From Nitrospirota bacterium (GTDB taxonomy: Bacteria > Nitrospirota > Thermodesulfovibrionia > UBA6902): 6,485 nucleotides of DNA. This document shows positions 1 to 5,891 of the stretch, one piece after another (within the stretch, counting starts at the first letter, position 1; each line of letters starts with the position of its first letter). The notes under the pieces were generated by a model. The model saw nothing but the letters and a program-made list of their open reading frames with translations. It ran no database searches and was not told the DNA's origin. The stretch spans positions 1-6,485 of the forward strand of contig JAJRVB010000209.1 of assembly GCA_024277515.1 (NCBI GenBank), given 5' to 3'. Position numbers and translations under genes: made by a program.

Positions 1-122
1 CCCATGAGCGCGGTCATTTCCCCCTCATGAATATCAAGAGATATCCCTTTCAGGATATCGAGTTCCCTGCCGGGAATCGTATATGACTTCCGGAGATTTA
101 TTACACGTATCAATGGCTCCAT
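1..122 (-). CDS. lolD: LolD, lipoprotein-releasing ABC transporter ATPase (N-terminal part only)
   Basis: This is the first 40 codons of an ABC ATPase, read right to left from the ATG at 122 and cut by the window edge. The visible protein starts MEPLIRVINLRKSY and continues through ELDILKGISLDIHEGEMTALMG. This is the usual opening of LolD/MacB-type ATPases: the first beta strand, then the ILKGISLDI...GE segment directly before the Walker A loop, which lies outside the window. In the family, LolD powers LolC/LolE to extract mature lipoproteins from the inner membrane and pass them to LolA. The ATG follows the TAG of the 78-residue upstream gene with no intervening base, so translation is probably coupled. 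The LolD name rests mainly on the nearby lolC/E gene, because the N-terminus alone does not separate LolD from related MacB or FtsE-like ATPases. Confidence 0.85.
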   Translation of the reverse strand, partial: MEPLIRVINLRKSYTIPGRELDILKGISLDIHEGEMTALM

Positions 123-359
123 CTATCTTTCATCTGTACTTATCACATCTTTAAGATCATCATAGCTCTTTTTCAGTTTTTCGCTGCCCGATATGAATTC
201 ATCCACAAAGTCCCCGAACTTCATAATTGATTTCCCGACCGAAATCACGCCTTCCCCGAAATATCTGAACGGCTCCCCGCCCTTCCAGATGGCAAGACTG
301 ACCGACAGAAAAACCATAAAAACAATGATGACTATCGTCTTGAATATTAATTTAAACAT
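123..359 (-). CDS. Small one-span membrane protein of unknown function between lolC/E and lolD
   Basis: I do not recognise a family for this 78-residue protein. It begins MFKLIFKTIVIIVFMVFLSV: a short positively charged start, then one hydrophobic segment at about residues 5-24 that could be an uncleaved anchor or signal. The rest (about 25-78) is hydrophilic and charged, with a probably helical, Lys/Asp/Glu-rich C-terminal third (about 57-78). No lipobox cysteine is visible; the protein contains no Cys at all. The ATG at 359 has a modest purine-rich ribosome site upstream (GGATGGTG). The gene lies 44 nt after lolC/E and its TAG touches the lolD ATG, so it is very likely co-transcribed and translationally coupled to lolD. 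That position makes a membrane role beside the Lol complex plausible, but this is inferred from context only. Confidence 0.75.
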   Translation of the reverse strand: MFKLIFKTIVIIVFMVFLSVSLAIWKGGEPFRYFGEGVISVGKSIMKFGDFVDEFISGSEKLKKSYDDLKDVISTDER

Positions 360-403
360 ATGAGCACCATCCGTATGTATTTTCCTTGAATACCATAATG
401 GAT

Positions 404-1636
404 TTATTCATATCTCAATGGCTCCACCGGGTCCAGTTTCGCGGCCTGCCAGGACGGATAAAGAGTAGCCATAAAGGTAATGAGTATCGCTGATAAAGGC
501 ACAACGGTAAAATCAAACAGGCTCATCTTCACGGGGAGATAACTCAGGTAATACACGTCCGCAGGAAGTGTGATAAACTTGTAGGTCTTCAAAATCATAC
601 AGAGTCCATATCCGCCCGCCACACCGATTGCGGTCCCGGCAACACCGATGATGAGTCCGTGAAGCATAAAGATCGACATGATGCCCCTGTTCGTGGCGCC
701 CATGGTCTTCATAATTGCTATCTCCCTGCCCTTTTCAATAACAATCATGATAAGACTGCTTATTATATTGAAGGAGGCAACAAGGATTATCAGCGTCAGA
801 ATAATAAACATAACTATCTTTTCGAGCTTCAGAGCGGAAAAGAGATTACGGTTCATCTGCATCCAGTCCCTCGCATAGTACGGAACACCGAACTCCCGCT
901 CAATTCTGTCCGCCACAGCCGCGGCATTATAGGGATCATCAATTTTTATTTCGATCCCCGTCACAGCGCCATCATATTTGAAAAACCGCTGGGCATCCTG
1001 GAGGTTAATAAACACCAGGCCCGAGTCATACTCATACATGCCGGCCTCAAAATATCCGATGACCCTGAATTTCTTCATCTTGGGCATCATGCCGAGAGGG
1101 CCCATCTCGGCAAGCGGCGAGATCATGTCTATCTCGTCTCCCACATATGCCCCAAGGTTTCTCAACAATTCCCTGCCTATGATGATACCCGGTTTTGGAG
1201 TTCCGGTTTTCAGGTCATCAACGCTCCCGACTTTAAGGTGTTTCAGTATGTCCGTCGTTCCTGTGCCGATCAGAGGGTCAATCCCCCTCACAATCGTACC
1301 CTGTGCCCTGTCACCTGACCTGAGCATCACCTGACCGTACAGAAAAGGGGCGGAGTCTGAAACACCATCAATACCGCTGATCTTTTTCATGATCGAGGAG
1401 TGGTCCCTGATTCTGCCTTTATAGCTCAGCAGGACAATATGCGGGTTTACTCCCAGGATCTTTGTCTGCAGGTCTTCATGAAAACCGCTCATGACCGCCA
1501 GCACGGTAATCAGCGTCATGACTCCAAGCGCAACCCCGGCAATGGAAATGAGAGTATTGATTGATATGCTGCTGTGTCTCTTTTTTGATTTAAAGTATCG
1601 GAGCGCTGTAAAAACCTGATATGGTAGATTCATCAT
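404..1636 (-). CDS. lolC: LolC/LolE-family lipoprotein-releasing permease
   Basis: This 410-residue protein has the usual length and architecture of LolC/LolE, the inner-membrane permease that releases lipoproteins to the chaperone LolA with ATP hydrolysis by LolD. An N-terminal amphipathic stretch (about 4-22, ALRYFKSKKR) is followed by TM1 (about 27-50), a large periplasmic domain (about 52-268), TM2 (about 274-299), TM3 (about 321-348) and TM4 (about 376-395). Family signatures seen are GVALGVMTLITVLAVMSGF, PGIIIGRELLRNLG (149-162), NIISSLIMIVIEKGREIAIM (290-309) followed by KTMGA, and the C-terminal YPSWQAAKLDPVEPLRYE. It starts 11 nt after the lysS stop; two adjacent ATG codons (1636 and 1633) are possible, and the ribosome site (GGAAAAG) lies inside the end of lysS, suggesting coupling. 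Only one LolC/E gene is visible, so a single protein may serve both roles, as in lineages with one permease; the symbol is a family label. Confidence 0.93.
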   Translation of the reverse strand: MMNLPYQVFTALRYFKSKKRHSSISINTLISIAGVALGVMTLITVLAVMSGFHEDLQTKILGVNPHIVLLSYKGRIRDHSSIMKKISGIDGVSDSAPFLYGQVMLRSGDRAQGTIVRGIDPLIGTGTTDILKHLKVGSVDDLKTGTPKPGIIIGRELLRNLGAYVGDEIDMISPLAEMGPLGMMPKMKKFRVIGYFEAGMYEYDSGLVFINLQDAQRFFKYDGAVTGIEIKIDDPYNAAAVADRIEREFGVPYYARDWMQMNRNLFSALKLEKIVMFIILTLIILVASFNIISSLIMIVIEKGREIAIMKTMGATNRGIMSIFMLHGLIIGVAGTAIGVAGGYGLCMILKTYKFITLPADVYYLSYLPVKMSLFDFTVVPLSAILITFMATLYPSWQAAKLDPVEPLRYE

Positions 1637-1647
1637 TGAACAATTTT

Positions 1648-3144
1648 TTACTTTTCCGGCCGCAGATGCGGGAACAGAATAACATCCCGGATGTAATGTG
1701 TGTTTGTGAAAAGCATGAAAAGCCTGTCTATTCCTATGCCTTCTCCTGCTGCCGGCGGCATACCGTATTCCAGCGCCCGCACAAAGTCTTCGTCCATAAA
1801 ACTGGCCTCTTCGTCACCCTGGTTACGGGCCTCTACCTGCTCCAGGAACCTCCCCTTCTGGTCGATCGGGTCATTCAGCTCTGAAAAGGCATTTGCGATT
1901 TCCCTCCCCCCTATAAAAAGCTCAAACCGTTCAACGGTCTCCGGATCGTCCTTCTTTCTTTTTGCGAGGGGAGAGAGCTCCACCGGATAATCAGTGATAA
2001 AAGTCGGCTGTATAAGGTTCGGCTCCACCTTCTTTGAAAAAATCTCATCGAGCACCTTTCCGAAAGAGGACTTTTTGTCAACATCAATTTTTTTCTTTGC
2101 CGCAAAATCGAGGGCCTTTTCCCTGCTCTTGAAAACAGCCGGGTCCACCCCCTCCTTCTCCATCGCTTCGAGCATACTCATACGGGGCCACGGGGGTGTA
2201 AAATCAATTATTTCTTCCGCCTCACCCTCTGTATCTTCACCAAAAGGGACGCGAAGGTCCCCGTTTATCTTCTTGCAAAGGCAGGAGATAAGTTCTTCTG
2301 TAAATCCCATGAGATATTTATAGTCCCTGAATGCAACATAGAATTCAACCATGGTAAACTCCGGATTATGCCTGGCCGATATCCCCTCATTTCTGAAGTT
2401 CTTGTTCATCTCATATACCTTCTCAAAGCCCCCGACAAGCAGTTTTTTCAGGTAAAGCTCAGGGGCGATCCTGAGATATAAATCAATGCCGAGCGCGTTA
2501 TGATGGGTCTTGAACGGGCGCGCCGTCGCCCCGCCCGGGATCTGATGCATCATAGGCGTTTCCACTTCAAGAAATCCCTTGTCGTCAAAGAATTTTCTGA
2601 TCTCCCGTACCATCATGCTGCGTTTGGTAAAAAGATCTTTGACATCAGGATTGACAATGAGGTCCACATATCGCTGCCTGCAGCGGGTCTCAATGTCTTT
2701 TAAGCCATGCCATTTCTCAGGCAGAGGCCTCAATGACTTTGTGAGCAGCGCATAATCGCTTACCTGTACAGTCAACTCACCTGTCCGGGTCCTGAACAGC
2801 CGTCCCTTTACTCCGACAATGTCGCCTATATCGAGACTTCCGAAGAGGTCCCTGGTGCTGACGATAATGTCCTTGCTGAAATATACCTGGATCCTTCCGG
2901 AGGCGTCCTGGATATGAGAAAAGGCGGTTTTGCCGAAATTACGGAATGATATAATACGTCCGGCTATAGCGCATTGGTCCGCCCTCTCGTCCAGTTCTTC
3001 CTTGCTCAGCTCACCGAAACGGTCTATAATGTCCGCTGCCCTGTCCTTTACGGTAAACGACGCCCCATACGGTTCGATACCCGCGTCTCTGAGCCTGTTC
3101 AGCTTTTTTATTCTTTCCTGAATCAGTTCGTTTGTATCTTCCAC
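1648..3144 (-). CDS. lysS: Lysyl-tRNA synthetase, class II
   Basis: This 498-residue protein charges tRNA-Lys in the cytoplasm. The layout is that of class II LysRS: an N-terminal helix, an OB-fold anticodon-binding domain (about 58-135, IAGRIISFRNFGKTAFSHIQ), then the catalytic domain. Motif 1 is at about 186-209 (VETPMMHQIPGGATARPF), motif 2 at about 249-269 (FRNEGISARHNPEFTMVEFY) and motif 3 at about 467-475 (GEGIGIDRL). All three are intact. I choose the GTG at 3144 (protein begins VEDTNELIQERIKKLNRLRD) because it follows an AAGGGGAG ribosome site and gives the normal family length. The reading frame stays open to an ATG at 3234, but those extra 30 residues (Cys- and Arg-rich) do not resemble LysRS. 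A 102-nt gap separates it from zapA; I see no T-box or clear promoter there. Confidence 0.96.
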   Translation of the reverse strand: MEDTNELIQERIKKLNRLRDAGIEPYGASFTVKDRAADIIDRFGELSKEELDERADQCAIAGRIISFRNFGKTAFSHIQDASGRIQVYFSKDIIVSTRDLFGSLDIGDIVGVKGRLFRTRTGELTVQVSDYALLTKSLRPLPEKWHGLKDIETRCRQRYVDLIVNPDVKDLFTKRSMMVREIRKFFDDKGFLEVETPMMHQIPGGATARPFKTHHNALGIDLYLRIAPELYLKKLLVGGFEKVYEMNKNFRNEGISARHNPEFTMVEFYVAFRDYKYLMGFTEELISCLCKKINGDLRVPFGEDTEGEAEEIIDFTPPWPRMSMLEAMEKEGVDPAVFKSREKALDFAAKKKIDVDKKSSFGKVLDEIFSKKVEPNLIQPTFITDYPVELSPLAKRKKDDPETVERFELFIGGREIANAFSELNDPIDQKGRFLEQVEARNQGDEEASFMDEDFVRALEYGMPPAAGEGIGIDRLFMLFTNTHYIRDVILFPHLRPEK

Positions 3145-3146
3145 AT

Positions 3147-3154
3147 CTCCCCTT
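3147..3154 (-). promoter_or_regulatory. Ribosome binding site fixing the lysS GTG start
   Basis: On the minus strand the sequence AAGGGGAG ends 2 nt before the GTG at 3144; counted from its AAGGGG core the spacing is 4 nt. The site supports the shorter lysS product over the in-frame ATG 90 nt upstream. Confidence 0.6.
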
Positions 3155-3246
3155 CTATGATTGTTGCATAAGAAAACATGCCATATGCAGCGTGTCCGGC
3201 GGCAGGCCAGGGCATCCCCTCCCTTCACCACCATGAATATACGGTT

Positions 3247-3513
3247 TTAGTCGAGCAGCCCTGAAAGGATCCTTGTCTTTTCCTCGATCATCCGGTCCAG
3301 ATCATCCTGTTCCAGTCTCAGCTTGAACAGCTCATCAGCAATGCCGAATGCCGCCATCACAGTCGCCTTTGTCTGATTTATGTTCGGAGCAACACTGTAG
3401 ATCTCTTTTAACTTTTCATCTACATAACGGGCCAGGGACTTTATGTATGCCTCATCTTCATCAGTCTTGATAGCATAACTCTGTCCCAGTATCTGTACTT
3501 CAATGGACCGCAC
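3247..3513 (-). CDS. zapA: Cell division protein ZapA
   Basis: This 88-residue protein matches ZapA, the cytoplasmic Z-ring factor that bundles and cross-links FtsZ filaments. The N-terminal beta-rich half contains IEVQILGQSYAIKTDEDEAY followed by IKSLARYVDEKLKEI, the typical ZapA head with its 'LA..VD.K..EI' helix. The C-terminal half (about 45-88) is a long helix that starts with NQTKATVMAAFGIADELFKL and goes on to a charged coiled-coil tail, through which ZapA multimerises in known examples. The start is GTG at 3513, supported by AAAAGGGG ending 6 nt upstream. An ATG at 3533 is out of frame. It lies 41 nt downstream of a ZapB-like gene and 102 nt upstream of lysS, all on the same strand. 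No 6S RNA, which often neighbours zapA in proteobacteria, fits in the short flanks. Confidence 0.9.
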   Translation of the reverse strand: MRSIEVQILGQSYAIKTDEDEAYIKSLARYVDEKLKEIYSVAPNINQTKATVMAAFGIADELFKLRLEQDDLDRMIEEKTRILSGLLD

Positions 3514-3554
3514 TCAAATCCCCTTTTCTGCATATGAGGCCTGAATCCAGAGCA

Positions 3555-3827
3555 TTATGAAAGCTCTACAGATTCAAGTTCCCTTATCAGATTTTCGACC
3601 TGAGACTTTATTGTCTCACGCTCATTATGAAGTTTATCAATATCAGCCCTTAATGTTTCAACATTTTTTAATTGCTGATTGGCTGCATTTAATGCTTCAT
3701 TTTTTCTCTCGATCTCGCCCTGGAGCTCAGATATCTTTCCATTTAGGGCTGAATTTTCATCAGTCAGCGATTTCAGCCTCTCTATGACCTTTGTTATCTT
3801 CTCTTCAAGCATCTGCATGTTTTGCAC
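3555..3827 (-). CDS. zapB: ZapB-like coiled-coil division protein
   Basis: This 90-residue protein is almost entirely predicted coiled coil: a run of hydrophobic residues with heptad-like spacing from MLEEKITKVIERLKSLTDEN through to VENLIRELESVELS, with many Glu, Lys, Asn and Gln, no Cys and no membrane segment. E. coli ZapB, which links ZapA-decorated Z-rings to MatP, is a similar short coiled coil (81 residues). Adjacency to zapA is the stronger reason for the call, since coiled coils resemble one another for compositional reasons. I place the start at GTG 3827 because a near-ideal AAGGAGGG lies 7 nt upstream. The frame stays open to an ATG at 3893, but that extension contains the ribosome site itself and is not coiled coil. 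The 146-nt gap to tRNA-Cys has no promoter that I could identify with confidence. Confidence 0.75.
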   Translation of the reverse strand: MQNMQMLEEKITKVIERLKSLTDENSALNGKISELQGEIERKNEALNAANQQLKNVETLRADIDKLHNERETIKSQVENLIRELESVELS

Positions 3828-3834
3828 AGATGAT

Positions 3835-3842
3835 CCCTCCTT
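3835..3842 (-). promoter_or_regulatory. Strong ribosome binding site deciding the zapB GTG start
   Basis: AAGGAGGG on the minus strand, 7 nt before the GTG at 3827, is the best Shine-Dalgarno match in the window. It shows that the 90-residue product is real rather than the 112-residue version beginning at 3893. Confidence 0.8.
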
Positions 3843-3973
3843 AATAAAAATAAACATGCCCTGCTGCATCAGCTTGTAACTTATCAAAATCAATCTGAAA
3901 AGTAAAGCCCGCTGCCGGCAGGGGAATGATTTAAAAGATACTTTTTAATATTGGGGATTTCACATAAAAAAGA

Positions 3974-4049
3974 TGGAGGCGACGAGCGGATTCGAACCGC
4001 TGAATAAAGGTTTTGCAGACCTCCCCCTTAGCCACTTGGGTACGTCGCC
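3974..4049 (-). tRNA. tRNA-Cys (anticodon GCA)
   Basis: Read on the minus strand, the 76-nt gene starts GGCGACG at 4049 and ends CGTCGCC-T-CCA at 3974, giving a perfect 7-bp acceptor stem, the U73 discriminator expected for tRNA-Cys and an encoded CCA. The anticodon arm is GAGGT-CTGCAAA-ACCTT, with GCA in the loop. The T arm contains GCGGTTCGAATCCGC. It is the second tRNA in the minus-strand train, and heptad element A begins 5 nt from its 5' end. A T-rich stretch (TCTTTTTTATG) follows the CCA, but without a separate hairpin it is not a convincing terminator. Confidence 0.96.
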
Positions 4050-4054
4050 GAGTT

Positions 4055-4150
4055 TAAGTAAGAACTAAGAAGTAGGAAGTGAGAAGTAAAGTAAGCTCTC
4101 AAACATATGCCTGGGTCTTTTTTTACTTCCTGCTCCCTACTTCTCACTTG
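4055..4150. repeat. Heptad inverted-repeat element A (between the two tRNAs)
   Basis: The left arm (4055-4089) reads as five consecutive 7-bp units: TAAGTAA, GAACTAA, GAAGTAG, GAAGTGA, GAAGTAA. The right arm (4123-4150), read on the minus strand, gives four more: CAAGTGA, GAAGTAG, GGAGCAG, GAAGTAA. The arms are therefore reverse complements built from the same heptad. The inner three units match at 17 of 21 positions, and the outer and inner ones of these three match 7 of 7, so the single strand could fold into a long imperfect hairpin. The loop (about 4091-4121) contains CATATG near the centre. There is no coding frame. It starts 5 nt from the 5' end of tRNA-Cys and ends 7 nt from the 3' end of tRNA-Gly. 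Confidence 0.85.
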
Positions 4151-4157
4151 TCTTTTA

Positions 4158-4232
<75 letters not shown>

Positions 4233-4237
4233 ATGAT

Positions 4238-4334
4238 AAGTTAAAAGTCAGAAGTTAGAAGTGAAAAGTTATTAAATAAACAAACTGCTTCATATGAAAA
4301 AAGATTAGGACTCTTAACTTTTAACTCTCAACTC
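4238..4334. repeat. Heptad inverted-repeat element B (between tRNA-Gly and trpE)
   Basis: The left arm (4238-4272) is five tandem 7-bp units: AAGTTAA, AAGTCAG, AAGTTAG, AAGTGAA, AAGTTAT. The right arm (4307-4334), read on the minus strand, is GAGTTGA, GAGTTAA, AAGTTAA, GAGTCCT. The consensus is RAGTTAN. The arms face each other but match only about 18 of 28 positions in the best registers, so any hairpin is weaker than in element A. The loop (4273-4306) again carries CATATG (4291-4296). Total length is 97 bp against 96 bp for element A. The element starts 5 nt from the 5' end of tRNA-Gly, and its right arm overlaps the likely trpE promoter. Confidence 0.85.
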
Positions 4335-4343
4335 ATCTATAAT
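4314..4343 (+). promoter_or_regulatory. Probable sigma-70-type promoter of trpE
   Basis: A perfect -10 box TATAAT lies at 4338-4343. TTAACT at 4314-4319 matches the -35 consensus at 4 of 6 positions with an 18-bp spacer. The predicted transcript would begin near 4350, giving a leader of about 34 nt. That is too short for a trp attenuator, T-box or leader peptide. The -35 box is part of the right heptad arm of element B. Confidence 0.55.
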
Positions 4344-4384
4344 AGACATCTAAAATACTAATTCAAAAAAGCCTGTTTTGTCAA
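4339..4384 (-). promoter_or_regulatory. Possible divergent promoters for the tRNA-Gly side
   Basis: Two candidates read toward the tRNAs. The first has a perfect -35 TTGACA (4384-4379, overlapping the first base of the trpE start codon), an 18-bp spacer and a -10 of TAGTAT (4360-4355; 4 of 6). The second has -35 TTGAAT (4366-4361), a 16-bp spacer and -10 TATTAT (4344-4339; 5 of 6), which overlaps the trpE -10 on the other strand. Either would place element B in the transcribed leader ahead of tRNA-Gly. AT-rich sequence produces such matches by chance, so confidence is limited. Confidence 0.35.
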
Positions 4385-5871
4385 TGCAATACCCGGATTT
4401 TAAAGAATTCAAAAAGAAAGCCAAAGAAGGAAACCTCATTCCCGTATACAGGGAGGTCCTTGCAGACCTTGAGACCCCGCTCTCTGCCTTTCTGAAACTC
4501 AAAAGCAGGAGGTGCTTTCTCCTCGAAAGCGTTGAGGGCGGCGAAAAGTGGGCCCGGTACTCCTTTATCGGCGCTGACCCCTCAATCACTATAGAGGGCA
4601 AAGGCAGGGACCTGATAATAACAAGAGGCCGGAAAAAGGAAAAAGTCCATACAAAAAATGATCCTCTTGAGGCCGTATCCGCGGAACTGGCAAAATACAG
4701 ACCCGTAATTATTCCCGGACTCCCGCGTTTCTTTGGAGGATTTGTAGGGTATATCGGGTATGATACTGTGCGTTACTTTGAAAAATTGCCTGACAACGGA
4801 CGCCCCGGGCTGGACCTTCCGGACATCTTTCTCATGTTTACCGATACCCTGGTGGTCTTTGATAATCTGACGCACAAGATTAAGGTGATTTCAAACGCGC
4901 ACATTGAGGGCAGCCCTGTAAAGGCGTACGAAAAGGCCCTCGAAAAAATCGACAGGATCGTCAATAAGCTCAAATCAAAGGCTGTTGTTCCGGGGAGAAA
5001 ACCACCAAAAAACAGGGCAGCCGGCAGAAAAAAGGCAGGCTTTAAATCCAATTTTTCAAAAAAAGCATTCATGCGGGCCGTAGAAAAAACAAAGGAATAT
5101 ATTGTTGCGGGAGACGTCATTCAGACGGTAATCTCACAAAACTTTGAGAGGGAGACGGACATCCCGCCGATAAACGCATACCGGGCGCTTCGTGTCATAA
5201 ACCCCTCGCCATATATGTATTATATCGAGACCGGCAGATGCACAATCGCGGGTTCGTCCCCCGAGATACTCGTCCGGGTTGAAAATGACACAATTGAGCT
5301 GCGGCCGATTGCGGGCACACGGCGGAGAGGGAAGACACCTGAGGAGGACAGGTTTTTTGAGGAAGAGCTCAAGTCCGACCCAAAGGAGATCGCAGAGCAT
5401 ATCATGCTCGTTGACCTCGGCAGAAACGATACGGGAAGGGTTGCAGAGACAGGGACGGTAAAGGTCACCGAGTTAATGACGGTAGAGAGATATTCCCATG
5501 TCATGCATCTGGTCTCCAATGTAGTGGGGAAGCTCAGAAAGAAATACGATACATTCGATGTGCTCAGGGCTTCATTTCCGGCAGGCACCGTCTCGGGAGC
5601 GCCGAAAATACGGGCCATGGAAATCATTGAGGAACTTGAGCCCGCAAAACGGGGGCCGTATGCAGGTTCTATCGGATATTTTGATTTCTCGGGAAATATG
5701 GATACCTGTATCACCATCAGGACGATCATCTTCAAAAACGGAAAGGCATATATCCAGGCAGGCGCGGGTATCGTTGCCGACTCTGATCCGGAGCGGGAAT
5801 ACAAGGAAACGGTAAGCAAGGCAAAGGGCATGTTCAGGGCCATAGAAATGGCGGAAGAAGAATTGAGTTAA
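4384..5871 (+). CDS. trpE: Anthranilate synthase component I (TrpE)
   Basis: This 495-residue enzyme makes anthranilate from chorismate, the first committed step of tryptophan synthesis, using ammonia delivered by TrpG. The N-terminal domain (about 15-165) holds LLESVEGGEKWARYSFIG, whose Glu48-Ser49 corresponds to the known Trp feedback site, and GGFVGYIGYDTVRYFE. The chorismate-binding domain (about 225-490) has NPSPYMYY (273-280), PIAGTRRRGKTPEED (308-322), DLGRNDTGRV (344-353) and FPAGTVSGAPKIRAMEIIEE (398-417). The PIAGT sequence favours TrpE over PabB. A Lys/Arg-rich linker (about 195-222) joins the domains. I choose ATG 4384; an in-frame TTG at 4378 adds only two residues. Neither has a clear Shine-Dalgarno. 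The last codons and stop lie in a heptad array. Regulation is likely by feedback, since no leader-based control is visible. Confidence 0.95.
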   Translation: MQYPDFKEFKKKAKEGNLIPVYREVLADLETPLSAFLKLKSRRCFLLESVEGGEKWARYSFIGADPSITIEGKGRDLIITRGRKKEKVHTKNDPLEAVSAELAKYRPVIIPGLPRFFGGFVGYIGYDTVRYFEKLPDNGRPGLDLPDIFLMFTDTLVVFDNLTHKIKVISNAHIEGSPVKAYEKALEKIDRIVNKLKSKAVVPGRKPPKNRAAGRKKAGFKSNFSKKAFMRAVEKTKEYIVAGDVIQTVISQNFERETDIPPINAYRALRVINPSPYMYYIETGRCTIAGSSPEILVRVENDTIELRPIAGTRRRGKTPEEDRFFEEELKSDPKEIAEHIMLVDLGRNDTGRVAETGTVKVTELMTVERYSHVMHLVSNVVGKLRKKYDTFDVLRASFPAGTVSGAPKIRAMEIIEELEPAKRGPYAGSIGYFDFSGNMDTCITIRTIIFKNGKAYIQAGAGIVADSDPEREYKETVSKAKGMFRAIEMAEEELS

Positions 5872-5891
5872 GAGTTAGGAGTTATGAGTTA
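5864..5891 (+). repeat. Heptad array C across the trpE-trpG junction
   Basis: Four perfectly consecutive 7-bp units, TGAGTTA, AGAGTTA, GGAGTTA and TGAGTTA, share the invariant core GAGTTA, with only the first base changing. The unit matches the heptads of elements A and B (RAGTTAN), but here there is only one arm and no inverted partner downstream. The array contains the end of trpE (its last Leu-Ser codons and TAA at 5869-5871), the trpG ribosome site and the first base of the trpG ATG. Confidence 0.9.
5877..5881 (+). promoter_or_regulatory. trpG ribosome binding site inside the heptad array
   Basis: AGGAG at 5877-5881 is formed where the second and third heptads meet. It lies 9 nt before the trpG ATG at 5891. 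A decoy ATG at 5884, created by the repeat, is only 2 nt from the site and opens an out-of-frame 10-codon reading (MSYVIDDRQL, stop TGA at 5914-5916). Confidence 0.7.

Noticed and set aside
659..1318. Open reading frame of 219 codons on the plus strand
   Set aside because: It runs antisense inside lolC/E, is His- and Arg-rich with no recognisable motif, and is explained as a shadow of the real gene.
3154..3184. Tiny leader peptide MACFLMQQS just upstream of lysS
   Set aside because: It has no ribosome site of its own and no lysine codons, so there is no reason to see it as a regulatory leader.
3145..3234. Longer lysS start at ATG 3234 (30 extra residues)
   Set aside because: The extension is rich in Cys and Arg, does not look like LysRS, and lies across the ribosome site of the GTG at 3144, which gives a normal-length enzyme.
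3514..3554. 6S RNA beside zapA
   Set aside because: The gap upstream of zapA is only 41 nt, far too short for 6S RNA.
3828..3893. Longer zapB start at ATG 3893
   Set aside because: The added 22 residues are not coiled coil and are partly encoded by the AAGGAGGG ribosome site of the GTG start.
3908..3924. GC-rich palindrome CTGCCGGCAG as a terminator between tRNA-Cys and zapB
   Set aside because: It leaves almost no loop, and no T-run follows on the minus strand; as a hairpin it is weak.
4055..4150. Element A as a CRISPR array or rho-independent terminator
   Set aside because: The repeats are 7 bp with no spacers between them, so it is not CRISPR. The hairpin is not followed by a proper T-run on the minus strand, the direction of the tRNA genes.
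5220..5843. Open reading frame of 207 codons on the minus strand
   Set aside because: It is antisense to the conserved chorismate-binding domain of trpE and shows no family features of its own.
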